A stretch of 64,000 nucleotides of DNA from Riptortus pedestris (Eukaryota > Arthropoda > Insecta > Hemiptera > Alydidae): assembly GCA_019009955.1 (NCBI GenBank), contig CM032230.1, positions 1,316,001 to 1,380,000 of the forward strand, read 5' to 3'. Under the pieces are notes generated by a model. It was not told where the DNA came from. It did no database searches and was given only the letters and a program-made list of their open reading frames with translations. The translations under genes were made by a program, and so were the position numbers. Shown piece by piece: positions 23,191 to 34,461 of the stretch (position 1 is the first letter of the stretch; each line of letters begins with the position of its first letter).

Positions 23191-23440
23191 TTACTTCTAA
23201 TAGTTGAAGATTTTACTCTAGTCTCTGAAAGGTACGTTTTCAATTAATGCATGCAGAATAAAATGGAAGTCTGTATTACAGGGTTTTTAGGATGAAAACC
23301 AAAAACTCAAGGGGAAAGAAACTTGGCAGTTTGCTCATCACACATTACAAGTTGGAGGTCTAAGCTTTTCTAACAATATTTATAAGCAAGGGGCGGCTCG
23401 TAAAAGAAATAAAGTACTAATTTATAGGCAAAACGCTTAC

Positions 23441-23594
23441 ATGAAATGTGGAAGCTTCAAGAGAAGAATTTATAATTCGAATTAGAGGAATTTCCACTTT
23501 TGTTTCGAGTTTCAGGGTAATTTGATTTATTTCAAACCCATCTGGTCTATAGCAAGCAAATTCTTCCATAAGAGCTTGCTCACCATCCACTCTC
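23441..23594 (-). CDS. Coding exon 13 of the ASH-domain gene
   Basis: Acceptor tttatttttcag; one base completes an Arg codon; then 51 codons; donor CAT/GTAAGC. Residues include ALMEEFACYRPDGFEINQI and VEIPLIRIINSSLEASTFH. Matches the two-base end of exon 12 and the phase-0 start of exon 14. Both splice sites are strong. Confidence 0.85.
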
Positions 23595-23905
23595 CTGAAA
23601 AATAAATAAATTGTTTTATTTATACACTCAGATACATATTTCGATTAGTACATATTCGTAATGAACCATCAAATATCATTATACAGCAAATGTATTTTAC
23701 TTAAACTTACGACCTCATTAGCCTATTTCCCATTGGGGAAATCTGCTAAAAATTCATAAGAAATATAATATTGAAATACATTCATGATACATAGGATAGA
23801 GGAAAAAAAATATACAATGCATAACATATATGCATACATAATCTTCTTTAGTATTTTAAACATTATCAGCCATAGCAAAGGAATTTTGGAGTCGGCCCAA
23901 TTATA

Positions 23906-24346
23906 ATGAGGTCCATTGAATTATATTTCGTCGAGGGTCTTTGTGTCACTTGTTATTGGCTGAATCTCTCAGTCCATCAAGAGATGCCTTTCCCGTTACC
24001 TGCTGAGGCACTAGCTGGGGAAGTTTTAGGGGAAGGAGGGAGTATCACTAGGATCTGTACACATAGCTTAGTCTGCAACTGCTCTCTTTCCTTTGACTCT
24101 CTGCACTTTGGAGTCCCTCTCTTTGTCACCGTCTCTCGCCGAGGATGGCCCAGTGACACAATGTCTCTTGCAGAGATTGTAATGAATCTCAGAGACTCTC
24201 GACCAGATGGAATCTTTGCAGTTCCTCAACAGTTTTTGCCCTATCTTTGCTTAGAACCTTCTCTGGCTCTAGGAGAATTTCTAGAGGATCACTCTAATAT
24301 CCTCCTTGCTACTCCGCCCTTTCTTTTAGCTATGTTAGCGATTTAG
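23906..24346 (+). other. GC-richer open frame of 146 codons, unrecognised
   Basis: Opens with ATG at 23,906 and closes at TAG 24,344-24,346. It is noticeably less AT-rich than the flanking intron. Residues include LAEIVMNLRDSRPDGIF and a Leu-rich tail. No known domain was recognised and no splice or promoter evidence seen. It lies in an intron of the large gene on the opposite strand. It could be a fragment of an unknown repeat or chance. Confidence 0.2.
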
Positions 24347-25097
24347 TTGCTAATACTGTCTTTATAAAATGTTATATGCAAATCATTAGCGAGTCTATTT
24401 AGACTGAATGGTAATTAATTACATATGTGACAAAAAAGGAATAATCATAATATTAAATTAAAAATAAAAAACTTTGACCGCTGAGTCAATCATAAAGACG
24501 AGCAAGATGAATGGCTATTTCTTAGACGATGATCACAATATATAACTCTCTTGGGCTACTCTTCTGAGTTTGTTTCTAACTCTATCGGTTAGCACTCAAG
24601 CCTCAGGACCATAGGACATGGAAGGGAACAGTGCATTCCTCATGTTTTCAGAGGTTGTCTAAATTCAATTGAAATACTGTTTTCTATCCAAGATCACACC
24701 TCCTCTCTTACCATTATCTTTCAAAACTAATCATACTTACTAAGTAGACAATTTTGTCCATATATTCTATGTTACTATTCAGAAAAGTGAAGTTGCCTTT
24801 TAAGTATCCATCATTTAGTACTTTGCATACTTGAGGCCTAGTCTTTTACCATTTTCGATTAATTCTTGAAGAGTGTACTATATTCCAGTGCCTTAAGAGA
24901 GTAAATATGTCATTATGGACAGAAGGGTCTATATCACGTGTTTGAATGGAGTTGCAAAAGTGAAATATACCAGTCTCGTGAACGTAGCTTGTTCAGCTAT
25001 TATCATTATCTAGTTAATATGTCTTATGGTAGATTGTACTAGATATATTTTGATGATGATGTCCACTATTATATCCAATGATAAGGATTATTTATAC
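24347..25097. other. Intron, nothing recognised
   Basis: AT-rich with scattered stops; no recognised repeat landmark. Confidence 0.4.
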
Positions 25098-25249
25098 CTG
25101 GATTGGTCGTCTATATATACAACTCCGATGGCCGTGCCCTCCATGAGCAACGAGGTATGATCTTCCGAGAAGCAGCACCTCGATGTGTCTGCAGTAATTT
25201 CCATCGACACCTTCCCATATGGAGCCATCTTCACAACAGGTGGGCTCAC
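25098..25249 (-). CDS. Coding exon 12 of the ASH-domain gene
   Basis: Acceptor tttgaatggcag; 50 codons plus two bases; donor CAG/GTATAA. Residues VSPPVVKMAPYGKVSMEIT resemble the 'V-x-P-x-x-x-x-x-P-x-x-x-x-x-x-x-V' segment of ASH domains, followed by LLMEGTAIGVVYIDDQS. The acceptor lacks a long pyrimidine tract. Phase agrees with exons 11 and 13. Confidence 0.85.
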
Positions 25250-25439
25250 CTGCCATTCAAAATTTAAATAAGACATTTTACTATTTGCCAACTGGAAAAT
25301 TATTTTCGTATTGATTATTAACTAACATATTACGACTACTCAGCCCTTCTGTATAATATCTTGGACTGAGTGCTAGGAACATAGATTTCAAGATTAACCG
25401 ACATCAGAGTGGCCTTGCTTTATGATAATCACCAATAAA

Positions 25440-26925
25440 ACTACTTCATATGAAAATTCAAGATTTCGACAAGGGTTATCTTCAGAATGATCGCAAGGTG
25501 TTATTGTGTAAGCTCTCACAATGTTATCTGTCCTACCTCAACCACATCCTGAATTTCTGCCTCCGCCTTTGCCACTTCCTCGCCATATGGAAACACGCTA
25601 TCATTGTGTCCCTCCTCAAACCTTGCAAATTCGGTACTTGCACCTACCATTACCGTCCCATCAGCCTTCTCCCACACATCTCCAAGATACTGGAGCGAAA
25701 CTTCTTAAACTATCTTGTGGGTTTCTGCAAGAAGGCCTCCCCCATCACTAATGAGCAGTGGGGATTCCGAACACGTCACTATACCTACACCCCCCGCCCG
25801 CCTCTACTCCAACACCTCCACCAATTGCTGCATAAACGTCATCAGGGCCATGATATCTATTGAATGCACTCAGGATTTTGATTCCATTGATCATGTCGAA
25901 CTCCTTAATGTCCTAAGCAAGCATGCCTACCCTAATCAACTCCTCGTCATGCTTCGCTTCTTCCTAGATGGCCAATCCATCCAAGTAAGGGTCGGCGAAT
26001 TCCCTCCAAATCATATCCTCTCCTATCCCGCAGGACTCCCCTTTCCTATACAAAGCATTCACTGCACAGATCAGTCAACGGTTTCACAGCACTGAGGTAA
26101 TAGCATACGCCCGACGACGTACCAATAGTTAGCACATCCTCATGTAATTCTAGCAGAATCCTTCTGTCACATCATCTCATATCGATTATAAAATGACCAC
26201 CCTCCGTAACTGATTCCGTTCCCTTAATCACCTCCTCCAATCCCCAAACTCCTCATCCTCAAAGGCGTAGTCCAACCCGCTCTCCTTTATGTCTCTCCTC
26301 TCCTCCTATACGTCACCAAATCCTCCCTTCAATCCTTTCAACACGGCATTGTCCAGCATACATTCCTACAACATGCTCCAACCAGACAATCCAAGCTACC
26401 CTGGACCTTAATCCCATCTCTCACGCCATAAAAAAATTCTCTGATTCCCTCAAAACTATGGACAATCCCCTCTAATCCCCCTCAACAACCAGTAAGATGG
26501 TGAAAGGCTAGTCTCAATGAGCCCCTACTCCATCTCACCCTTTGCAGACTCTCCCCATAGCATTGCTCTCATTCCGCTAGCAACGATCACGACAGGACAT
26601 TATGACCGTCCCTCCCTCAAACGAACAAAATCTCGTTTAGCTTATTTAGTTTACATTAGGTTAGATAGAACTAAATGTCAGTTTTAATATAGGTTAATTA
26701 ATATTAGGATAGCTTTTCCTCCCTTACCTCATAACAACGACTCTCTTAGTTTTCGTTCTCTGGCTTGTAACGGATTCTTTCTTCTTCTCTACAATTTCCT
26801 GTTCAACTATCCCTATTCTCTCTTCTTTTGCTTTCTCCATTTCTCAAAACCCACCCCGTACACCAATTGCCTGGTAAATACCCCGTTCTCGATCACAAAA
26901 CCCCATTAAAATGAAACAATGGAGT
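25440..26925 (+). pseudogene. LINE reverse transcriptase remnant
   Basis: Plus-strand, C-rich sequence unlike the AT-rich intron around it. Frames show AIWKHAIIVSLLKP, then YHYRPISLLPHISKILER (RT motif 'Y-R-P-I-S-L-L-x-x-x-S-K-I-x-E'), next motif A (QDFDSIDHVELLNVL, 25,870-25,915) after a frameshift, and near 26,105 the 'Y-A-D-D' motif recoverable across a one-base insertion. The rest runs as broken frames to about 26,925. Non-LTR (jockey/CR1-like) by motif style. It abuts the 79-bp minisatellite. Confidence 0.8.
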
Positions 26926-26936
26926 TCAGCTAGCAC

Positions 26937-27647
26937 AGATCCATTTGATGAGATAGTTACCCTGTACGTATTGCTGTCCTGCCTGCCTAGATAGGGGGTG
27001 AGGCACAGCTTGCACAGATCCATTTGATGAGATAGTTACCCTGTACGTATTGCTGTCCTGCCTGCCTAGATAGGGGGTGAGGCACAGCTTGCACAGATCC
27101 ATTAGATGAGATAGTTACCCTGTACGTATTGCTGTCCTGCCTGCCTAGATAGGGGGTGAGGTACAGCTTGCACAGATCCATTTGATGAGATAGTTACCCT
27201 GTACGTATTGCTGTCCTGCCTGCCTAGATAGGGGGTGAGGTGCAGCTTGCACAGATCCATTAGATGAGATAGTTACCCTGTACGTATTGCTGTCCTGCCT
27301 GCCTAGATAGGGGGTGAGGTGCAGCTTGCACAGATCCATTAGATGAGATAGTTACCCTGTACGTATTGCTGTCCTGCCTGCCTAGATAGGGGGTGAGGTA
27401 CAGCTTGCACAGATCTGTTTGATGAGATAGTTACCCTGTACGTATTGCTGTCCTGCCTGCCTAGATAGGGGGTGAGGTACAGCTTGCACAGATCTGTTTG
27501 ATGAGATAGTTACCCTGTACGTATTGCTGTCCTGCCTGCCTAGATAGGGGGTGAGGTGCAGCTTGCACAGATCTGTTTGATGAGATAGTTACCCTGTACG
27601 TATTGCTGTCCTGCCTGCCTAGATAGGGGGTGAGGTGCAGCTTGCAC
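26937..27647. repeat. 79-bp minisatellite built from a host exon end and its donor site
   Basis: Nine near-identical 79-bp units. On the minus strand each holds the last ~59 bases of coding exon 11 (residues DLCKLHLTPYLGRQDSNTYR), the donor AGG/GTAACT and about 20 intronic bases. 79 is not a multiple of three, so the coding frame rotates and hits a stop in the third frame. Variants differ at the CCATTTG/CCATTAG/CTGTTTG position, with the CTGTTTG type nearest the exon. Each unit keeps an intact donor. The unit joins share the short homology CAAACAGAT. Confidence 0.93.
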
Positions 27648-27839
27648 AGATCTGTTTGTTCCTTCGGTTCCAGGTCTAGCATGATGCCGAACTGAGGCTC
27701 GACTCCCTCTCTGGTCAATCCTTCCCTTCTTCCTTCAAGTTTAACAAATGTAGTCCATGCAATTTTCAATGGGAGGAATGTTTCATTTCTTAATATCACT
27801 TTGTTAGACTTGATCTCTTCTGGTCGGAAAGCTGAAAAC
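27593..27839 (-). CDS. Coding exon 11 of the ASH-domain gene, 3' end inside the minisatellite
   Basis: Acceptor atatggattcag; one base completes an Arg; then 82 codons to the first (exon-proximal) AGG/GTAACT donor. Residues FRPEEIKSNKVILRNETFL and then LPLKIAWTTFVKLEG form a textbook ASH start ('F-x-P-x-x-I-x-x-x-x-V-x-L-x-N-x-T-x-x-P-L-x-x-x-W'). Later EPQFGIMLDLEPKEQ precedes the repeat unit. Eight further identical donors follow downstream at 79-bp steps; all but the first would shift the frame or bring a stop unless three units were included. Joins exon 10 and exon 12 in phase. Confidence 0.88.
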
Positions 27840-28053
27840 CTGAATCCATATGTATCTAGTGTAGAATAAAGCTACAATAGTAACACTCAGGTTGATGCAT
27901 AAAATAAATTTAAAAAAGTGATATATCACATTATCATTAAACAAGATACTATGTTCTGCTTCAAACTCCTAATCATAAATATTTCGAGAAACGTGAATTG
28001 ATTGTAGCAGTGAAACTCTTTCATCACGCACTATTCAAATGTATGTAAAAAAG

Positions 28054-28109
<56 letters not shown>
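28054..28109. repeat. (TA)n microsatellite
   Basis: About 28 TA units. Confidence 0.95.
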
Positions 28110-28111
<2 letters not shown>

Positions 28112-28650
28112 CATGTTATAAATAAATGTAAAATCTTCATAGCTGAAGGATGATTTTATAAGCTAAATAAATACTATGAAAAGGTTTATGTATAAAATAA
28201 AAGTATTTTGCCAGCTCTCTCAGTCTCCATTCACTATTTCATTTCACAGGAAAGGGCTACTGTCATGCATGTTTCGCTCTTTGCTCGAGTACTCCCATTT
28301 TCTTTTCATGGTCTTCTTCTTAATTAGTTCATAATTTTAGGTAAGTATATTAATTCGGTCCAACAGTCCACTATGGGCCAAGGCCTGCCACACAGGTCTT
28401 TTGGTGAGAAGTCAAGTGGTATTTTTAATAAATTAGCTATACTCAATTGCCTCACGATACTGAGTAGACATTAGAGGTGCTGGTAGAAGCCCAGTTACTG
28501 AACAGTAAAATATAATGAATATGTAATTCCTCCTCTCAAACTTGGTTCCTCTCGGATAATAATCTAATGTGTGTTATCTACTACACAATAGGCAAAATAT
28601 AAGAAAGAGAATATTTTGATCCTAGAGCTAAGGTAAATAAGATAACTCAC

Positions 28651-28930
28651 CGTAGAACAGGGTTTATCTGCCTTGGAGCAAATGTGAAATAGGCAGGATT
28701 CTGTATTACTTGGACAAAAACAGGAATGTGGAATTTGGGCATCTGCTTGAAGGATATTGTAATTGTATCAAAATAAGTGCCCCAGGCTATAGAGAAGGCC
28801 GTCACATAGACTACAGCTGTTTCATATCCCTTCAGTCCTCCTTCAGAGCCCTTCACACCGATTCCAAGCCCGACTCCAGCCTCGATCCTCTTCATCCACT
28901 TCCTTCTTGACAGCTCTGAGTTTTCCTCAT
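28651..28930 (-). CDS. Coding exon 10 of the ASH-domain gene (largest exon)
   Basis: Acceptor ataacattgttag; two bases complete an Asp; 92 codons; two bases remain before the strong donor ACG/GTGAGT. Residues: an acidic/basic linker (EENSELSRRKWMKRIEAG), then GYETAVVYVTAFSIAWGTY, which closely resembles the 'V-T-A-x-x-x-x-W-G-x-Y' stretch known from HYDIN/DLEC1-like ciliary proteins, and FAPRQINPVL at the end, running into the next ASH start in exon 11. A later acceptor (aactcag) is possible and would drop five residues. Confidence 0.88.
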
Positions 28931-29439
28931 CTAACAATGTTATGACCATTCGGATCAAATTTTTACAATAAACATGTAAGAGATAGGAAAATTTAATTTT
29001 ATAATCGGAGTAATGGTAAATATAATGTAAAAAATGTAATTTATAATATATTAGGCAACAGAAATCCACTCCATATTGGCCATTTTCAGAAGATATGCTT
29101 ATGTAAGTATTCCTCTATCTCTTTCTATAATTGTTGTATTTCCCTCTTATTTCATAAATCTCTATTATGTTTCAATTAATGTTAGTTAAGGAGTTCTCTA
29201 ATTTCATAGATCTCTCTTCCCTGAACTAAGTTCATGAATTGATAATTCCTGTAAAGAATGAGCCATCTCTTTTTTCCTAGTGCTAAAAACATTTAAAAAA
29301 ATATTGAGTTTAAAGAAATTAACCAGGAGAAAAATCTAAACATTGTGCATACTCCAACAGCAGAACCCACAGAAGATAAAAGTAGTTTTCTAAACAAACT
29401 CAAGGTCATGTGCACCCCATGTGTAATAAGAAGACAAAC

Positions 29440-30240
29440 AAACTTTAGGGATGTTTATTTTTCCAAAAGCAAAAACGTCTGTCACACAGGGGCTGTGTAA
29501 AATAAGCAGATTTCCCAGGTGCTGGATGATACACTACTGATCTCAGCTCACCATATAATCTCTATTTCTCAGCAAAAATCCAATGAGTAGAAGTGGGCCT
29601 TACTGAACACTAAAAACACGCAAGTATGAATAACTCGCTTAATATTTGTAATATGAGAAAATGTATTGATCAACAATTGTAGAGCATCAACAAGATGGTT
29701 CTATATTATTTTTTGATTGGACTCTAGTATTTCGAATTCCCCCTATTCCTCGTACGATTAATGAATCTGTTCTATAGTACTGAATGAAAAGTATGGTATA
29801 GATCAAATAAACATTTTCGAGCCAAGAATGTAAAACTTAATTGATTACATCACATAATGGATTTGCATGTATTTCACATAGTAAAAGTTCAATGGAAACA
29901 ATATATGGTATCTAAGTATCAAATAAAGTGATGCATGGTATAACAGTTTATTGTTAATGTGAAGTTAGTAGGAATGGGAGTGGCTGAAAACTACAAAATG
30001 CAATATTTCGATTAATATTCAAGATAGAGAAACATATGTATACAATAGTAACATTTATAGGAAATTTAATTTTAAATAAGATTAGTTCTATGCTATTATT
30101 GGATCTAACCTATAATAACGGATATATTTTGAAATTCCCCCTCTTACCCCCTCCCCCCCTGCAACTCCCATTGGTCTGATTTCAGCTGTTAACAAACTTG
30201 ATTAAACATGAGTTTGGTAACTCGAAAAACTTGAAAAAAA
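29440..30240 (-). repeat. Interspersed repeat family A, copy in reverse orientation
   Basis: Reverse-complement 3' landmark at 29,488-29,517 ('caggggctgtg...taagcagatttccc'), and a C-rich strip near 30,150 matching the G-rich strip of plus-strand copies. No coding. Confidence 0.7.
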
Positions 30241-30269
30241 GTAGTTCTTTTTAGCATACAATTCGGAGA

Positions 30270-30490
30270 CCCAGAGCTTCCTAATAATGAGGACATTGCC
30301 CAGGTACCGATGGTCTACCAGCCGAATTATTTAAGCAAGGAGCGATCAAGCTGCTCAAATCCCTCCACAATATCATCCTGACTGTGTGGGTTGACGAGTG
30401 CATGCCTGAGGACCTTAATATGGTAACTACAGTGGAATATCCCTCCTCCCAAGTGCCTACAAAATACTGTCTGTTGCAGTGCCTCATTTG
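30270..30490 (+). pseudogene. LINE reverse transcriptase fragment
   Basis: The plus frame reads GTDGLPAELFKQGAIKLLK, then VDECMPEDLN. This is the 'G-x-D-G-(L/I)-P-A-E-L-(F/L)-K' motif followed by 'W-x-x-E-x-(M/V)-P-x-D-(W/L)', the start of the RT domain in RTE/I/Jockey-group LINEs. Only about 70 codons survive. Confidence 0.78.
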
Positions 30491-30669
30491 CCGAGCAATG
30501 AATTGAAAGGCACCCGTGTGGATTTAAGCGTTTAAAGTCGACAAAGGACCAAATTTTCAGTCAGTGTGTGTGTCATATACCTCTTTATTTAAATAATTTA
30601 TAAAAGTATATATTTCATCTTTAATACAATTCTGTATGTGGAAGGAATGATATGTGATAAATTATTCAG

Positions 30670-31200
30670 TTGCTCGACTTTGGGGAGGTAACGCTATGGG
30701 TTATCACTTCTGCGATGGCAGAGGGAAGCAGTAGACTGACTCACTTTTCTGCATAGCTAACTGGCAGAAGCTAAGCAATACAATGTTACAAGGTACCGAT
30801 CAGGATACCTAAAACTTTCTCGCCTCGTCGGATGACTTTGTGTGGACCTATGTACGGAGCCAGCCGTACTGAGCCTTCACACAGAAAGTTGTGGGAGCAG
30901 GAAGAATGAATTGCCTTTGTGCTGGAAAATTCTCCTAGAGTGGACTTGCCTTACATTGAATGGCTTGAGGGGTGCTAGGTGATCCTTGAGTCACACAAGG
31001 CTTATGGCTGAGTATGTCCTCTAAATAGTCACCAGGGAGACGGCCTTGGTCAGCGGATAATGAATACCGTCCAAGTCCGACTATATCCAAATGGGCGTGC
31101 TGGAATGTTGGTGCTAGAAGAAATGGAAGAAGTCTCACAATGCCTTAGACTTCTGGCAGGCAAGCCTTCACCCAGGCGCCTATGTCGTCCACAGCTTAAT
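30670..31200 (-). pseudogene. Gypsy-type integrase remnant
   Basis: The minus frame contains APTFQHAHLDIVGL, the 'F-x-H-x-H-x-D-(I/L)-V-G' start of the integrase core. Further down, at 30,790-30,860, GPHKVIRRGEKVLGI matches the C-terminal 'G-P-x-K-V-x-x-R-x-x-K' motif. The final stretch near 30,680 reads 'cgttacctccccaaagtcga', like the end of gypsy pol before the 3' LTR. Much of the core between is deleted. Confidence 0.6.
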
Positions 31201-31479
31201 TCTTTCATTCATTAATTCGTATTTGCCAGTATAAAAATATTGAACCTCTATCTAACATATTAAAAGTTTCTGTATTGGATAATCTAGGTATCATCCACCT
31301 GAAAACTTCAAAGAAATTAACACTTTTGTGAAAGAAATATTCATTGCAGTCTTGGTGGAATTGATCTAGGTGTGGCATTTGGTAGAAGAATATTTGGGAC
31401 CTAAAAATGTCCGAGTCAGTGGTGAGTGGTCAACGGTAATGACCATCATCAGATGTCGACAATCAACAATCAAGTGAAA

Positions 31480-32045
31480 ATTTAGCGTACAAGTTTAGAT
31501 ATATATTTTATATAGTTTTTTACCATCTCAAGAAAGGCCAACAATATAAAAAAATTTGTCATGCAGGGGCTTTGTAAACTGCAGATGTCCCACATGCTGG
31601 TATGGTACACTGGTGGACAAAAAGGACTAAAAACTTGCTTAATAATTGAGTTGAGAGAAAATGTATAGAACATCAATAGCTTAACAAGACTTGTCCTATA
31701 ACATTTTCCAATCCGATTCATAGTAACAGAGATATTTTGAATTTTTGAAATTTCCCCCTCCCTAAACCTTCCACCGTATTCTGGGTCCGATTTCAGTAAT
31801 GAAGTAATATTATATTTAGAGTTGACAATTATAAATGCAATATTGTATAGAACAAATATTTGGTATTTCAGCTTAGAATAAAGTGATTCATGAAATAACA
31901 GCTTATTGTTAATATGGCATGAGTAGGAGTGGGGTTTTACAGAAGGATGAAAACTAAAAAATTGAATTATCTCGCTTAATATTCATGAAAGAGAAAATAT
32001 GTATATAACAAAATTTATAGGTAATATCATTTTTAATAAGGTAAG
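31480..32045 (-). repeat. Interspersed repeat family A, copy in reverse orientation
   Basis: Reverse landmark 'gcaggggctttgtaaactgc' at about 31,562; C-rich strip near 31,755; ends in 'attcatgaaagagaaaatat'-type sequence at about 31,990. Confidence 0.7.
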
Positions 32046-32063
32046 CTAGAGCTGTAACATCTA

Positions 32064-32208
<145 letters not shown>

Positions 32209-32209
32209 C

Positions 32210-33661
32210 AAAAAAATAGTAAAAAGCATACTCAGACACAACAATTACCCAAATAAACTTATCAACCGCATCATATACAATACAAACAAAACAGCCAACC
32301 AAACACACAGCATCACACAAAACACCAATAACATCAACCAACACAAATTCCACTCTATCACACATGTCAGAGGCCTATCTGAAAAATTAGCTAATGTAAT
32401 GACCAACCACAACATAAAAGTCAGCTTCAAAAACAAAAAACCAGTACACAAAGTAATATAGTCAAAACTCAAAGCAAAAATACCCCCAAAGAAAAAGAGC
32501 AATGTCATTTACAAGATACCATGCAAAAACTGCAACACATTATACATTGGAGAAACCAGCCAATACATCACCAACAGAATAACAGGCCACAAAGTAATAT
32601 ACTCAAAACTCAAACCAAAAATATCCCCAAACAAAAAGAGCAATATCATTTACAAGATACCATGCAAAAACTGCAACACATTATACATTGGAGAAAACCA
32701 GCCAATACATCACCAACAGAATAACAGGCCACAAAGTAATATACTCAAAACTCAAAGCAAAAATATCCCCAAACAAAAAGAGCAATATCATTTACAAGAT
32801 ACCATGCAAAAACTGCAACACATTATACATTGGAGAAACCAGCCAATACATCACCAACAGAATAACAGGCCACAAAGTAATATACTCAAAACTCACAGCA
32901 AAAATATCCCCAAACAAAAAGAGCAATATCATTTACAAGATACCATGCAAAAACTGCAACACATTATACATTGGAGAAACCAGCCAATACATCACCAACA
33001 GAATAACAGGCCACAAAGTAATATACTCAAAACTCAAAGCAAAAATACCCCAAACAAAAAGAGCAATGTCATTTACAAAATACCATGCAAAAAATGCAAC
33101 ACATTATACATTGGAGAAACCAGCCAATACATCACCAACAGAATAACAGGCCACAAAGTAATATACTCAAAACTCAAACCAAAAATATCCCAAACAAAAA
33201 GAGCAATATCATTTACAAGATACCATGCAAAAACTGCAACACATTATACATTGGAGAAACCAGCCAATACATCACCAACAGAATAACAGGCCACAAAGTA
33301 ATATACTCAAAACTCAAAGCAAAAAATACCCCCAAAGAAAAAGAGCAATGTCATTTACAAGATACCATGCAAAAACTGCAACACATTATACATTGGAGAA
33401 ACCAGCCAATACATCACCAACAGAATAACAGGCCACAAATCTGATATAAAAATAAACAAACTAAACAGTGCATTGGTCCAACACAGCATCAACAATGACC
33501 ACCACTTCAAATACAACGAAACACAAATACTAGACATAGAACCCAACAAGTCCAAAAGAATGTTTAAGGAAATGCTATACATAGCCCAACACAAAAACAC
33601 ATGCAACAAAAAGACAGACATTGACAAACTCAGCACCATATACTGCATCATAATACCATAA
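32210..33661 (+). pseudogene. PLE endonuclease frame, GIY-YIG core repeated seven times
   Basis: Each repeat encodes IYKIPCKNCNTLYIGETSQY followed by ITNRITGHK: two Cys, the Y-I-G-E-T core and a conserved Arg/His helix of the GIY-YIG nuclease. The last copy continues into the usual C-terminus (LNSALVQHSINNDHHFKY, then FKEMLYIAQHKNT) and a stop at 33,659-33,661. One-base gains or losses between units break the array into several overlapping frames, so no single product spans it. A normal PLE has one such domain. Confidence 0.88.
32446..33438. repeat. 141-bp tandem array, seven units
   Basis: The landmark 'atgcaaaaactgcaacacat' recurs at 32,521, 32,662, 32,804, 32,945, 33,085 (variant), 33,225 and 33,366, spacing 140-142. 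141 bp equals 47 codons, so unit duplication itself is frame-neutral; the 140 and 142 spacings are later single-base indels in A- or C-runs. Units are about 97-99 percent alike by eye. Confidence 0.95.
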
Positions 33662-33771
33662 ACACCTCAACACTATACAATATTCATACCCATACTTATA
33701 TTCACATACATAACACTCGAGCACCCCATAACACCATATTATATATAATACCCATATCATTATTATTATAA

Positions 33772-33772
<1 letters not shown>

Positions 33773-33814
<42 letters not shown>

Positions 33815-33826
33815 TATAATACTATA
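33773..33826. repeat. (TA)n microsatellite
   Basis: Within the non-coding tail of the PLE; interrupted once by a C. Confidence 0.85.
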
Positions 33827-34461
33827 AAATAAAAACAAATACAAACACACAGGAATGGTTGTTATAACATAATAAATATAAGAATAAAAATAGCAACATA
33901 AATACAACATAACACAACAATAATTATAATTTAAAATAACATGACAATGATTGTAATAGTACATAGCAATAACTATTGTAAAATAATGTAAGTTGCATTA
34001 ACATAGTGGTAAATGGCAATAACATAGATTTAATAAAACATAGCAATAATTGAAATAGTGCATAGCAATAACTATTGTAAAATAATATAAGAACTACAGT
34101 ACAACAATTATAATATAGTTTAACAAACAAATACACCAATATATAAATATATAAAACATACAAAAGGCTGTGACCCTGCTATGTAAACAAAACAAGTAAG
34201 GTTACTATAACCCTAGTCATAGTGCAATAAGAATGTATAATAGTTTATAGATTATTTAGTCTTGGTAAGTAATAATAAGAAAAAACACCCTTTTACAATA
34301 ATGAATAATAACAATGTGCAATATTATAAAGTAGTACATGTAATTTTACAGCCCTGAAGAAGAGAAAATAAAAATTCTCGAAATATTGGCATAAACTAAG
34401 ATTCATTTCACCAACATTGACCAAAGCTCCGAAAAGAACAACACACCATATATATATATAT

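Larger units (their letters stand above)
32210..34400 (+). mobile_element. 5'-truncated Penelope-like element with amplified GIY-YIG block
   Basis: The plus strand begins inside the PLE connector ('HVRGLSEKLANVMTNHNIKV'), passes through the GIY-YIG endonuclease region, and ends after a stop with about 700 bp of AT-rich non-coding tail. The tail includes 'gccctgaagaagagaaa' and 'ctcgaaatattggcataaac', typical of PLE 3' ends. The reverse transcriptase is missing. Distinct from the PLE at 10-12.7 kb (different sequence, opposite strand). Confidence 0.85.

Noticed and set aside
26987..27339. Minus-strand 64-codon open frames
   Set aside because: They are the 79-bp minisatellite read through rotating frames, not separate genes.
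26937..27647. CRISPR-like array of direct repeats
   Set aside because: Units are contiguous 79-bp tandem copies without unique spacers, in a eukaryotic intron, and derive from an exon.
32521..33444. Several overlapping plus-strand frames of 67-160 codons as separate genes
   Set aside because: All are out-of-frame or partial reads of the same 141-bp GIY-YIG array.
33355..34163. Minus-strand Tyr/Cys-rich frames of 79-129 codons
   Set aside because: Antisense of the Penelope-like C-terminus and its AT-rich tail; low complexity, no domain.
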